Of a stretch of DNA of 64,000 nt, positions 1 to 8,231 are shown piece after piece; positions within the stretch are counted from its first letter, which is position 1; each line of letters starts with the position of its first letter. The notes beneath the pieces are model-generated. The model was not told the DNA's origin and ran no database searches. It saw nothing but the letters and a program-made list of their open reading frames with translations. The stretch spans positions 2,666,001 to 2,730,000 of the forward strand of contig NZ_CP061378.1 of assembly GCF_015624485.1 (NCBI RefSeq), in the 5' to 3' direction. Both the position numbers and the translations under genes were made by a program. Source of the stretch: Bradyrhizobium genosp. L (GTDB lineage: Bacteria > Pseudomonadota > Alphaproteobacteria > Rhizobiales > Xanthobacteraceae).

Positions 1-2
1 CG

Positions 3-446
3 GACAGCGGAACGCGAACACAGTTGTTGCCGGCGTCTCGGGACTATCTCGATGCGGTAGGCGGGTCACCGAGCTTCACGGGCGCGCCGACCAATTACGC
101 GATGATCACGGATCAGACGCTGATCGTTGGCCCGCAATGGCCGGACGCCTCGTACACGATTGAGGTGATAGGCACCATCAGGCCAACGCCGTTGAGTGCC
201 ACGAACACGACTACGTATCTTACGAACTACCTGCCGCAGCTCTGGTTCGCTGCGTCGATGGTGTTCATGGCGTCGTATCAGCAGAACTTCGGTGCTCAAG
301 CTGACAATCCGCAAATGGCCGTCTCGTGGGAATCTCAATATCAGACGCTCTTCAAGGCGATAGACGTTGAAGAGAACAGAAAACGATACGCCTCCGGCGC
401 GTGGGGCAGTCTATCCCCAGCGCCCATCGCAACACCTTCTCGCTAA
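3..446 (+). CDS. Phage adaptor / head-tail connector-like protein, 5' truncated
   Basis: The reading frame is open to the first base of the window, so the gene starts upstream and only its C-terminal 147 or so residues are seen. The visible part has a segment with LPQLWFAASMVFMASYQQNFG, a compact aromatic helix often found in podovirus adaptor (gp6/gp11-like) proteins, and ends just before a hairpin terminator. Its place before the tail-collar and hub-like genes fits a connector protein at the head-tail junction. The family call comes from overall look and position and could be wrong; the truncation is certain. Confidence 0.5.
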   Translation, partial: DSGTRTQLLPASRDYLDAVGGSPSFTGAPTNYAMITDQTLIVGPQWPDASYTIEVIGTIRPTPLSATNTTTYLTNYLPQLWFAASMVFMASYQQNFGAQADNPQMAVSWESQYQTLFKAIDVEENRKRYASGAWGSLSPAPIATPSR

Positions 447-447
447 C

Positions 448-468
448 AGCCCCGCAAGGGGCTTTTTT
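448..468 (+). terminator. Intrinsic terminator with GCAA tetraloop
   Basis: AGCCCC-GCAA-GGGGCT is a perfect 6-bp stem closed by a GNRA-type loop and followed by a run of T. It sits directly after the connector gene and only about 15 bases before the TTG start of the collar gene, so transcription into the tail genes must read through it or start in the short gap. Confidence 0.8.
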
Positions 469-483
469 ATTGGGTAAATTGCA

Positions 484-1488
484 TTGGCTGATCCGACAAC
501 GGTTAACCGTGGCCTAGCCGTGCCGCTCAGGGGTTCAGACCCCGGCACGTGGGACACTCCGATCAACGCAAATACCACGATCATCGATACGATCGTCGGT
601 GGCCTCTCGACTATCGCGACATCGGGGGGCACAACGATCCTGAACCCAGCGCAGTATGCTTGCGGTACAATTCGCATCACCGGCGCTCTCACGTCTGATG
701 CTCTGATCACGTTCCCAGCAGTGCAGGGCTGGTGGACGGTCGAGAATCGCACGACGGGATCATCGGCAATTCAGGTCGATAGCATTGGCGGAACTGAGGT
801 CATCGCAGCGCCACCTGGTGAGCTGATCGATATTCAGGTAACGGGCGCCGTCGTTCGCTATCGCAATTTCGGCCGCATCGGCTCGATAGAGATGTGGGGC
901 GGCATAACAACAATTCCGCGGTGGGTGAATCTGTGTACTACCCCGCCATACGTGGAGTGCGACGGTACGCTGTATCCCGTTGCGCAGTTTCCCTATCTGG
1001 GGGCGATCCTGGGCAGCACATTCGGCGGAGACGGCGTTACGACATTCCGAGTGCCCGATCTCCGCGGGCGTCTTCCAATACACTATGACAACACGGCGGC
1101 ACGCATCACCACGGGGGGGTCGGGGCTTAACGGGCAACTGCTTGGTTCTGCGTTGGACCAGCAGGTAATCAGTCTGAATCCAACACAAATCCCGCAGATA
1201 CAATCGCAGATTACTTCCCCGTTGTCGGTTGTGTCACAGAGCAACAACTTTGTGGCCAGCAACTCGAACGACGGCACCCCCATCAACCCGGGCGGCAGTG
1301 GTGGCGCTGGCGGCACAGTGTCGCAGGGCGGCGGCGGTTTCTCCGTCGGTAAACTAGTCTCCAATGGTCAAACCAGCGGCGGCGGCGCGATTGTTTCGAC
1401 AAACACATCCGGTGGCTCGCCCGGTGCACAAGTCAACAACGTACAGCCGTCGCTTATGACCGGCATCAACGTGATGCGAGCCGGCTGA
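484..1488 (+). CDS. Phage tail-collar domain protein (tail fibre)
   Basis: 334 residues. The N-terminus (ADPTTVNRGLAVP, GSDPGTWDTPINANTTIID) is a type common in short tail-fibre proteins of alphaproteobacterial phages. Around residues 160-195 the run FPYLGAILGSTFGGDGVTTF followed by RVPDLRGRLP is the phage tail-collar domain. The C-terminal third is glycine and serine rich, with a GGSGGAGG-type stretch, as in fibre tips. The start is TTG at 484, the only initiator upstream of the conserved N-terminus; the ribosome site is weak and a terminator hairpin lies just before it. It likely forms a receptor-contacting fibre. The next gene begins 1 base after its stop. Confidence 0.8.
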   Translation: MADPTTVNRGLAVPLRGSDPGTWDTPINANTTIIDTIVGGLSTIATSGGTTILNPAQYACGTIRITGALTSDALITFPAVQGWWTVENRTTGSSAIQVDSIGGTEVIAAPPGELIDIQVTGAVVRYRNFGRIGSIEMWGGITTIPRWVNLCTTPPYVECDGTLYPVAQFPYLGAILGSTFGGDGVTTFRVPDLRGRLPIHYDNTAARITTGGSGLNGQLLGSALDQQVISLNPTQIPQIQSQITSPLSVVSQSNNFVASNSNDGTPINPGGSGGAGGTVSQGGGGFSVGKLVSNGQTSGGGAIVSTNTSGGSPGAQVNNVQPSLMTGINVMRAG

Positions 1489-1489
1489 C

Positions 1490-3517
1490 GTGCCAGAAGT
1501 CTCCCTGAAGTTGCTGCCGGGAGTAAACGCTGATTTCACCAAGACGCTAAATCAGGCTGGCATCTCGTCGAGCAATCTCATTCGGTTCAAGGACAAGCTG
1601 CCGCAGAAGCTCGGGGGCTGGACCAGATTCTATCCCAACGCCTTGTCCGGCATTCCGCGCGATATTCACGGGTGGGCGGACCTAAATTCAAATAACTGGC
1701 TGGCGATTGGGACCACCACTCAGCTAGTCGTGATATCGAGCGGCAATGCTCAGAACATCACGCCTCAAACGCTGGTGTCGAACTTCGCTCCTGGTCTGAA
1801 CATATCGACCACGAACGGGAGTCCCATTGTCGGCATTACCGATCCCAATACGTCAAACCTAACCACGCTGGATGCCGTCTACTTCAATACGCCTATTTCC
1901 ATCGGTGGCCTGATCCTCACCGGCTTGTATCCGATTACGACGATTGTCGGTACATCCACCTATAACATCACAGCGTCGGCAAACGCGACGTCAACAGGTC
2001 TCGGCGCTGTAGTGCCCAGTTTCTCGACAACCTCGGGAAGCTCTACGGTTTTGGTTACGTTCCCTGCTCACGGGCTATCGGCGGGCGGCTCGTTCACATT
2101 CCCGATCGCGACAACGGGAGCGGGCGTGACGATCCTCGGGACGTATCCAGTCATCGCGGTTCCGAGCAGCAATACCTTTACGATATCGGTCGCCAACTCT
2201 GCCTCGTCATCCGCCACGTTCAATATGAACGGCGGCAATGCTCAGCTACTGTACTACATCACGTTGGGTCCGACCGCTCTTGGCACGGGGTTCGGGCTCG
2301 GCGGTTTCGGCATTGGCGGCTTCGGCACAGGCGTCGTGCCGGCCTCTCAAACCGGCACTCCGATCACCACCACTGACTGGAGTATGGATAACTGGGGCCA
2401 GGATTGGATTGGCTGCCCACGGGGTGGACCGATCTACTTCTGGCAGCCAGGCGCGGGCTATCAGACCGCAGCACTGGTCGCGACGGGACCGACATTCAAC
2501 AACGGTCTGTTTGTGGCGATGCCGGAACAGATTCTGGTTGCGTGGGGATCCACGCTTTCGAGCGGCCAGCAGGACCCGTTGCTCGTCAGGTGGTCCGACA
2601 GTCAGGACTTCACCAATTGGACTGTGACATCGACGACGCAGGCTGGCTCGTTCCACATTCCGACCGGCTCCAAGATCATGGGTGGCTATCAGGGGCCACA
2701 ACAGGCGCTGATCTGGACCGATCTCGATCTGTACGCAATGCAGTATCTGGGGCCACCGTTCGTCTTCGGCTTCAACAAGCTCAGTTCGGGCTGCGGTCTG
2801 ATCGGTCCTCACGCGCGTACATCGATGCGTGGCAACGTTTATTGGATGACGTCGGGATCGTTCTTCGTTCTCTCTGGCAACGGCGTGCAGCAAATCCCGT
2901 GCTCGGTCTGGGACATTGTGTTTCAGGACCTGGACACAAACAACCAGACAAAGTGTGTCGCGGCGGCGAATAGCCAGTTTGATGAGGTCTCGTTCTTCTA
3001 TCCGTCCCTGTCGGGAAAAACTGGAGAATGCGACTCATACGTCAAATTGAACGTCAGCGAAGGGTCATGGGACTACGGCAAGCTGGCGCGATCCACCTGG
3101 CAGGATCAGAGTGTGCTGGGGCAGCCGATTGGCACCACGCCTAGTGCTATCATCTACCAGCACGAGACGTCGAACGATGCAGATGGGCAGCCGCTAGTCT
3201 CGACGTTCACGACTGGCTATTTCGTTCTTTCTGAAGGGCAAGACATTCCGTTCGTCGACTGGCTGTTCCCCGACATGCGATGGGGATTTGCCAACGGCCC
3301 GCAAACCGCCTCGGTGCAGATCACCATCAATGTGGTGGCCTATCCGAACGCAACGCCGCAAGCATTCGGCCCGTTCACAATGAGCCAAGCTGTAGACTTC
3401 ATTAATCTGCGTTTGCGGGGCCGGCAAATCGCCTTCTCTGTCACTTCAAGCGATCTTGGATCGTGGTGGCGCTGGGGCAACACTCGCATTCGAGTCAACA
3501 AGATGGGCCGCAGGTAA
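1490..3517 (+). CDS. Large tail hub / stabilisation-like virion protein
   Basis: 675 residues from a GTG start one base after the collar gene. The N-terminus (PEVSLKLLPGVNADFTKTLN, then SSNLIRFKDKLPQKLGGWTR) matches the style of podovirus proteins with a P22 gp10-like plug or hub role, and aromatic repeats such as GWADLNSNNWLAIGT and DWSMDNWGQDWI suggest a beta-propeller. A glycine-phenylalanine-rich stretch (GFGLGGFGIGGFGTG) lies near residue 265. No signal peptide or membrane segment is seen. The following gene overlaps its stop by one base, showing translational coupling. A virion role is secure from context; the P22 gp10 comparison is inference from sequence style. Confidence 0.55.
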   Translation: MPEVSLKLLPGVNADFTKTLNQAGISSSNLIRFKDKLPQKLGGWTRFYPNALSGIPRDIHGWADLNSNNWLAIGTTTQLVVISSGNAQNITPQTLVSNFAPGLNISTTNGSPIVGITDPNTSNLTTLDAVYFNTPISIGGLILTGLYPITTIVGTSTYNITASANATSTGLGAVVPSFSTTSGSSTVLVTFPAHGLSAGGSFTFPIATTGAGVTILGTYPVIAVPSSNTFTISVANSASSSATFNMNGGNAQLLYYITLGPTALGTGFGLGGFGIGGFGTGVVPASQTGTPITTTDWSMDNWGQDWIGCPRGGPIYFWQPGAGYQTAALVATGPTFNNGLFVAMPEQILVAWGSTLSSGQQDPLLVRWSDSQDFTNWTVTSTTQAGSFHIPTGSKIMGGYQGPQQALIWTDLDLYAMQYLGPPFVFGFNKLSSGCGLIGPHARTSMRGNVYWMTSGSFFVLSGNGVQQIPCSVWDIVFQDLDTNNQTKCVAAANSQFDEVSFFYPSLSGKTGECDSYVKLNVSEGSWDYGKLARSTWQDQSVLGQPIGTTPSAIIYQHETSNDADGQPLVSTFTTGYFVLSEGQDIPFVDWLFPDMRWGFANGPQTASVQITINVVAYPNATPQAFGPFTMSQAVDFINLRLRGRQIAFSVTSSDLGSWWRWGNTRIRVNKMGRR

Positions 3518-3792
3518 TGAGCGATACCTTCGTCAACTCACTCGGCAGCGGCACCGATACGTCGGGCACACAGTCGGGTGGCGGCACCGCTGCAGGTACG
3601 ACCGCTGATATTCTCCGCAACCAGGTTCTGTCGCAGTTGGTTACGGCGCTGATGAATGCACTTCCGCAGGCGAGTTCGTCTGTGACGTCTACAGCAACCG
3701 CTGGTTCGGCTACGCTGCCAGCAAATCCGACCGGCTTCCTGACGATCACGGTCAGCGGAACAGCCTACAAGCTTCCGCTCTACAAGGTTTAG
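3517..3792 (+). CDS. Small virion-type protein, function unknown
   Basis: 91 residues; ATG overlaps the preceding stop (TAATG). The first 35 residues are rich in serine, threonine and glycine (SLGSGTDTSGTQSGGGTAAG), then an amphipathic helix (DILRNQVLSQLVTALMNAL), then a short beta-like tail ending in TVSGTAYKLPLYKV. The tight spacing places it in the virion operon. I do not recognise a family. Confidence 0.6.
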   Translation: MSDTFVNSLGSGTDTSGTQSGGGTAAGTTADILRNQVLSQLVTALMNALPQASSSVTSTATAGSATLPANPTGFLTITVSGTAYKLPLYKV

Positions 3793-3793
3793 C

Positions 3794-4669
3794 ATGCCGC
3801 TCATCAAAGGCTCGTCGCGAGAGGCGATCTCTCAGAATATCAGGACCGAAAGCAAAACCAAGCCGCACGATCAGGCTGTTGCCATCGCACTCGACGTCGC
3901 GCGACGAGCCCGAAAGGCCGATGGGGGTGGCGTACAAGGTATGGTTGTTCCTGGGAACATTGATCTTGCGTCGCGTCCGGTAGTGCATAATGACGACGGT
4001 ACTATCAGTACGGTGCGGTCTATTGGCATTAACGATGGGGGCAAGGAGGTCCTCATTCCGACAGTGAGCCCGGACGCTAGCATCCTGTCAAACGACGACG
4101 CCGTCAGGCTTTATCGAATGACAGGAAAACATCTTGGGATGTTTGACACGCCCGAGAACTCAGATGCCTACGCCGCAAAACTTCACGATGATCAGGCTGT
4201 GATGTATCAAGGTCGGGCAAATGGAGGAAGAATTAAAAGCGCTCTCCGAATCGCTCGGAAAGCAGATGGCGGGTCCGTCTACAGCGGATACATCCACGGC
4301 AATACCGGCGGCAGAACCGACAACAAAGACATCGACGTTGCGTCGGGCAGCTACATTATTCCAGCCGATATCCTGAGTGGCCTGGGGCAGGGCAACTCAC
4401 ACGCGGGCGCTGAGGCGCTGATGCGGCAGCTCAATATGGGGCCACAGGACGACGCGCAACCGCCAATGAAGGCAGACGGCGGTCCTGTCGGCGCTCCGGT
4501 GCCGATCGTGGCGGCATCCGGAGAAATGGTTATTCCTCCGGATAAGGTTGCGGGCTTGGGTGGCGGAGACCTTGATCGCGGTCACAGTATCCTAGACGCG
4601 ATGGTCTCTCACGTCAGGAAGAAGACGATCAAGACGCTCAAGTCACTTCCGAAGCCAAAGAAGAACTGA
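3794..4669 (+). CDS. Virion-associated protein with repeated ADGG motifs
   Basis: 291 residues. The N-terminal 37 residues (MPLIKGSSREAISQNIRTE and onward to DQAVAIALDVARR) form a short block known at the start of several uncharacterised phage proteins. KADGGGV, RANGGRI, KADGGSV and KADGGPV recur at about 41-47, 141-147, 155-161 and 225-231, separating blocks that resemble each other in part (SYIIPADILSGLG and GEMVIPPDKVAGLG). The C-terminus is very basic (KKTIKTLKSLPKPKKN). Similar GG motifs occur in three other prophage proteins. It starts 1 base after the previous stop and overlaps the next gene. Function unknown. Confidence 0.6.
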   Translation: MPLIKGSSREAISQNIRTESKTKPHDQAVAIALDVARRARKADGGGVQGMVVPGNIDLASRPVVHNDDGTISTVRSIGINDGGKEVLIPTVSPDASILSNDDAVRLYRMTGKHLGMFDTPENSDAYAAKLHDDQAVMYQGRANGGRIKSALRIARKADGGSVYSGYIHGNTGGRTDNKDIDVASGSYIIPADILSGLGQGNSHAGAEALMRQLNMGPQDDAQPPMKADGGPVGAPVPIVAASGEMVIPPDKVAGLGGGDLDRGHSILDAMVSHVRKKTIKTLKSLPKPKKN

Positions 4670-5199
4670 TGAATCAACCATCGTTGGTGCGTCCCGCTCG
4701 GCCTGCTGACAAGAGCGAGGTCTGGCGGCTGTTTCGCTTGTGCCACGCCGAGAACGGATTACTGCCGATCGCTGAGCGCAAGGTTAATTTCTACATCGAT
4801 CGATTGCTCGAGCCAGCCAACATCGTGGCGGACGACGCCGGGCCTAGAGGCATTATCGGGGTCATTGGTGAGAAGAAGCTGGAGGGCTGCATCATGCTCT
4901 CGTTTGGCTCACCCTGGTACAGCGACGAGATTAACGTCGATGAGTTCTTGAATTTCGTCGATCCGGCGCATCGCAACGGCAACCACGCCAAGACGCTGAT
5001 TTCCTACGCCAAGGAAATGATTGACGCACTCCGAGGTGATCATCCGCATCTCAAGTTGATGATCGGAGTGCTGTCGGTCAAGCGCACGGCTCCGAAAGTG
5101 CGGCTCTATGAGCGTCAGCTAACGCCAGCAGGTGCGTTCTTCATCTACCCGCCGCCCGAGAATATCGAGCCGCCACGGCATCTCTACAGGACACGTTGA
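4669..5199 (+). CDS. GNAT-family acetyltransferase-like protein (phage)
   Basis: 176 residues. Residues 6-60 have the usual N-terminal strand and helices (VRPARPADKSEVWRLFRLCH). The likely acetyl-CoA loop is VDPAHRNGNHAKTLISYAK at about 98-116, resembling motif A of the family (V-x-P-x-x-R-x-x-G-x-A). ATG overlaps the preceding stop (TGATG) and the next start overlaps its stop, so it belongs to the virion operon. Substrate unknown; it could modify a virion or host protein. The fold is likely, the activity inferred. Confidence 0.65.
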   Translation: MNQPSLVRPARPADKSEVWRLFRLCHAENGLLPIAERKVNFYIDRLLEPANIVADDAGPRGIIGVIGEKKLEGCIMLSFGSPWYSDEINVDEFLNFVDPAHRNGNHAKTLISYAKEMIDALRGDHPHLKLMIGVLSVKRTAPKVRLYERQLTPAGAFFIYPPPENIEPPRHLYRTR

Positions 5200-8100
5200 T
5201 GGGATCCAAGACCCAGACCAGCACGACGCAGCAGAGCACCACTCCTTATGCTCTGGGCAACCTGCAGTCGATCTATAACACGGTGGCGAACGCCGCATCG
5301 ACGCCATATCAGGCGTACACGGGCGAACTCACTGCGCCCGTCAACTCGCAGCAGACGGCCGGTATCAACAACATCAATTCCAACGCCAGCTACGCGTCGC
5401 CGTACATCCAGAGCGCGGCCGGGCTCGTGCAGGGTGCCTCATCGCCCCTTACGCAGCAGCAAATCCAGAACTATCAGAATCCCTATACCCAGAGCGTCGT
5501 CAACGCCACGCAGGCACAGTTCAATCAGTCGAACGCCGAGCAGCAAAACAGCCTGAAGGGCAATGCGGCATCTGCCGGCGCGCTTGGCGGCGATCGGCAG
5601 GCCGTTGCGCAGTCCCAGTTGGCCGGGCAGCAGCAGCTCGCACAAGCGCCCGTGATCGCAAACCTGTACAGTCAGGGCTACAACAACGCCGTCAATACGG
5701 CCGCCCAGCAGTATCAGCAAAACCCCCTCGCACAGGCTGGCGCGCTGGCGAACTTCGGCATTCAGGGACAGAACGCTGCGCTCTCTGGTGCCAATGCCCA
5801 GATCAACGCCGGCAGCCTCCAGCAACAGACCCAGCAGGCCCAGGATCAGGCAGCCTATCAGCAGTTCCAGAATCAGGCTGGCTATCCGTTTCAAACCGCG
5901 GCATTTCTCCAGCAATACGGCTTGCCGACCTCGCTCGCGCAAGGCAGTTCGTCGAGCGGTACGCAAACGTCGCCGGGACCGAACCCGTGGACGCAGGCGC
6001 TTGGCCTCGGTACCGCGGCACTAACAGCCTATTCCGACGCGCGGGTAAAGGAGAACGTCGAGGAAGTCGGCAAGACCTTCGACGGCCAGAAAATCTATCG
6101 GTTCAACTATCGCGGCAGCCCGTTAACTCAGATCGGCCTGATCGCGCAGGACGTCGAGAAGAAGCACCCGGACGCTGTGGGTGAGGACCGTGGAATCAAG
6201 ACGGTCGACTATAAAGGCGCGACGGATGATGCGGCCGACAAAGGGAGATACGCTTTCGGCGGCTACGTCAACACCTCGATGCCGTACACCAGTGGCTCGT
6301 CTTACGTTCCTACGGGCAACGCGTCGAATGCCCAGCTACAGACTCCGACGCTGCAATATGCCAAACCGGCCTCGTCCAGCACGGGTTCCGATCTCGGCAA
6401 GACGATCGGGACGGCGGGGAAGGCGTTCAGCAACCCGCTTTCCTACGGTGCGTCGATCCCCGGCGCAGAGGGCCCGACGTCTGTTGGTGGCGCTCCGCTC
6501 AACGGCGTCTCGCCCTTTGGCGGGGTTGGCTACCAGAACAGCACCGGCAACTTCAATGGCATCACAGACGCTGCGCAGGATGCCATGCAGGACGCAGGTC
6601 TTTTGTCACGTGGCGGCTTCGTGAGCGCTGTGCACCACATTCGCGAGAGCATTCGCCGTTCACGCGGGGGAGCAGTGACGAGTCCATTCGCGGGCTACGC
6701 TGACGGCGGCGGTATTGACTTGGCTGAGCGGTTCGCCCCTGTTCAGGAGGCAATCGCGAATGGAGACTTCGATCCGCAGGGCATTAACTCGACGACATTT
6801 GCAGCTCCTGCGCGCGACACTTCGCCGATGGTCGCAGCGGCCAATGACGCTACCATCCCGTTGCCCGTTGCCAGACCCGCAGCCGCTGACGCCGCCTCGG
6901 CGCCGGTCACGCTGCCTGCTGCAATCGCCAATCCGGACAGCACTCCTGCACCGGAGCCTACCTCAGCGCTGGCCTACGACTCTGGCGACCAGCCGCAGCC
7001 TGCGCCGACTCCGTCTGCATCTCCCGTAGCTAATCCGGCCGATAGTCGGTTTGGGTCGTTCAATCCGTTTGGCTTGAGCGACAAAGCGCGAGAAAGCATC
7101 ATCGCAGCGGGTCTGGGAATGGCAGCCAGCCGCTCTCCGTTCGCAATGAGCGCGATCGGTGAGGGTGGCCTGAAAGGCTTGGGAACGTACTCCGCAGCAA
7201 CCGCTGCTGAACAGCAGGCGGCTGACAAGGCAGCCACGCGCCAGCAGAACCAGCAGCGTATCGATCAGGAAGCCAAGCGCATCGCGAACCAAGCGTCACA
7301 GTTTGCAAAGACGCAATCGCTTGCCGAGCGGCGAGAGAAGTTTGCAGAAGACAAGACGCCGTCCGGTTATCGTCAAAAGGACGATGGATCATATGAGCCA
7401 ATTCCGGGCGGCCCGGCAGACCCCGAGATTATTCGCAAGGCGGCGGAAGCTAAGCGATCGAACGCGGCTCTTGTTGACGACGATACGGCCGACTTCCTCG
7501 CTGAACGGGTTCTGGCGGGCGACACCAGGGCGCTGGTGGGCTTCGGTCGTGGTGCTCAGGGTCCGGAGAACTTGGCAAAGGTCCAAGCTCTGGTCGCAGC
7601 CAAAGCGCGCGAGCGTGGAATGGATGCGTCCGATATCCTCAACCAAGTTGCGGTCCAGTCTGGCAACACGGCGGCTCAGCGCACGTTTGGTACGCAGACG
7701 GCAAGAATGGCCGTCAATGCTACCGAGGCGCAGGGAGCAATTGAGTTGGGTCGGGCTGCGTCATCTGCTGTTCCGCGCACGAACTGGGTGCCCGTCAACA
7801 AGGCCATTCAAGCCTATCAGTCGGGCACGAGCGATCCTGCCCTTGCTAAGTTCGGTGCCGCCAACTTGGCGATCATCAACACCTATGCTCGCGCGATTAG
7901 CCCGACTGGTGTCCCTACCGTCAACGATAAACAGCACGCCGAACACCTGCTTTCGACTGCGACCGGGCCAGATGCCTATAATGCCGTTCTCGATCAGATG
8001 AACGAGGAGATCAAGATCGCCCACGCGGCGCCTCAGAAAGCAAAGCAGGAGATCGAGGATATTCGCAAGGGTAAGAAGTCGACGCCGGACAAGGCAGCAT

Positions 8101-8231
8101 CACCCAGCTCGGCACCCGCTATCCCGGCGCCGCCGGCCGGTCTGCCTGCTGGCTCTGCCTATAGCCCCTCGCGTAATCAGTGGAAGGCGCCTGACGGAAC
8201 AATTTACAACGCGGATGGCACCAAACCATGA
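5199..8231 (+). CDS. Internal virion protein with embedded S74 (endosialidase-type) chaperone domain
   Basis: 1010 residues from ATG at 5199, overlapping the previous stop (TGATG). Residues 1-270 are rich in glutamine, asparagine and alanine with many amphipathic repeats, as in DNA-ejection or tail-tube proteins. At about 279-340 the run SDARVKENVEEVGKTFDG, then IGLIAQDVEKKHPDAVGEDR, then VDYKGA is the S74 intramolecular chaperone-protease signature, with Ser and Lys of the SDxRxK motif present. GG motifs (AFGGYV, SRGGFV, SRGGAV, YADGGGI) follow. The C-terminal 350 residues are mainly helical and charged and end in a proline linker and a WKAPDGTIYNADG motif. S74 domains are usually at the extreme C-terminus, so this placement is odd. 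Confidence 0.7.
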   Translation: MGSKTQTSTTQQSTTPYALGNLQSIYNTVANAASTPYQAYTGELTAPVNSQQTAGINNINSNASYASPYIQSAAGLVQGASSPLTQQQIQNYQNPYTQSVVNATQAQFNQSNAEQQNSLKGNAASAGALGGDRQAVAQSQLAGQQQLAQAPVIANLYSQGYNNAVNTAAQQYQQNPLAQAGALANFGIQGQNAALSGANAQINAGSLQQQTQQAQDQAAYQQFQNQAGYPFQTAAFLQQYGLPTSLAQGSSSSGTQTSPGPNPWTQALGLGTAALTAYSDARVKENVEEVGKTFDGQKIYRFNYRGSPLTQIGLIAQDVEKKHPDAVGEDRGIKTVDYKGATDDAADKGRYAFGGYVNTSMPYTSGSSYVPTGNASNAQLQTPTLQYAKPASSSTGSDLGKTIGTAGKAFSNPLSYGASIPGAEGPTSVGGAPLNGVSPFGGVGYQNSTGNFNGITDAAQDAMQDAGLLSRGGFVSAVHHIRESIRRSRGGAVTSPFAGYADGGGIDLAERFAPVQEAIANGDFDPQGINSTTFAAPARDTSPMVAAANDATIPLPVARPAAADAASAPVTLPAAIANPDSTPAPEPTSALAYDSGDQPQPAPTPSASPVANPADSRFGSFNPFGLSDKARESIIAAGLGMAASRSPFAMSAIGEGGLKGLGTYSAATAAEQQAADKAATRQQNQQRIDQEAKRIANQASQFAKTQSLAERREKFAEDKTPSGYRQKDDGSYEPIPGGPADPEIIRKAAEAKRSNAALVDDDTADFLAERVLAGDTRALVGFGRGAQGPENLAKVQALVAAKARERGMDASDILNQVAVQSGNTAAQRTFGTQTARMAVNATEAQGAIELGRAASSAVPRTNWVPVNKAIQAYQSGTSDPALAKFGAANLAIINTYARAISPTGVPTVNDKQHAEHLLSTATGPDAYNAVLDQMNEEIKIAHAAPQKAKQEIEDIRKGKKSTPDKAASPSSAPAIPAPPAGLPAGSAYSPSRNQWKAPDGTIYNADGTKP

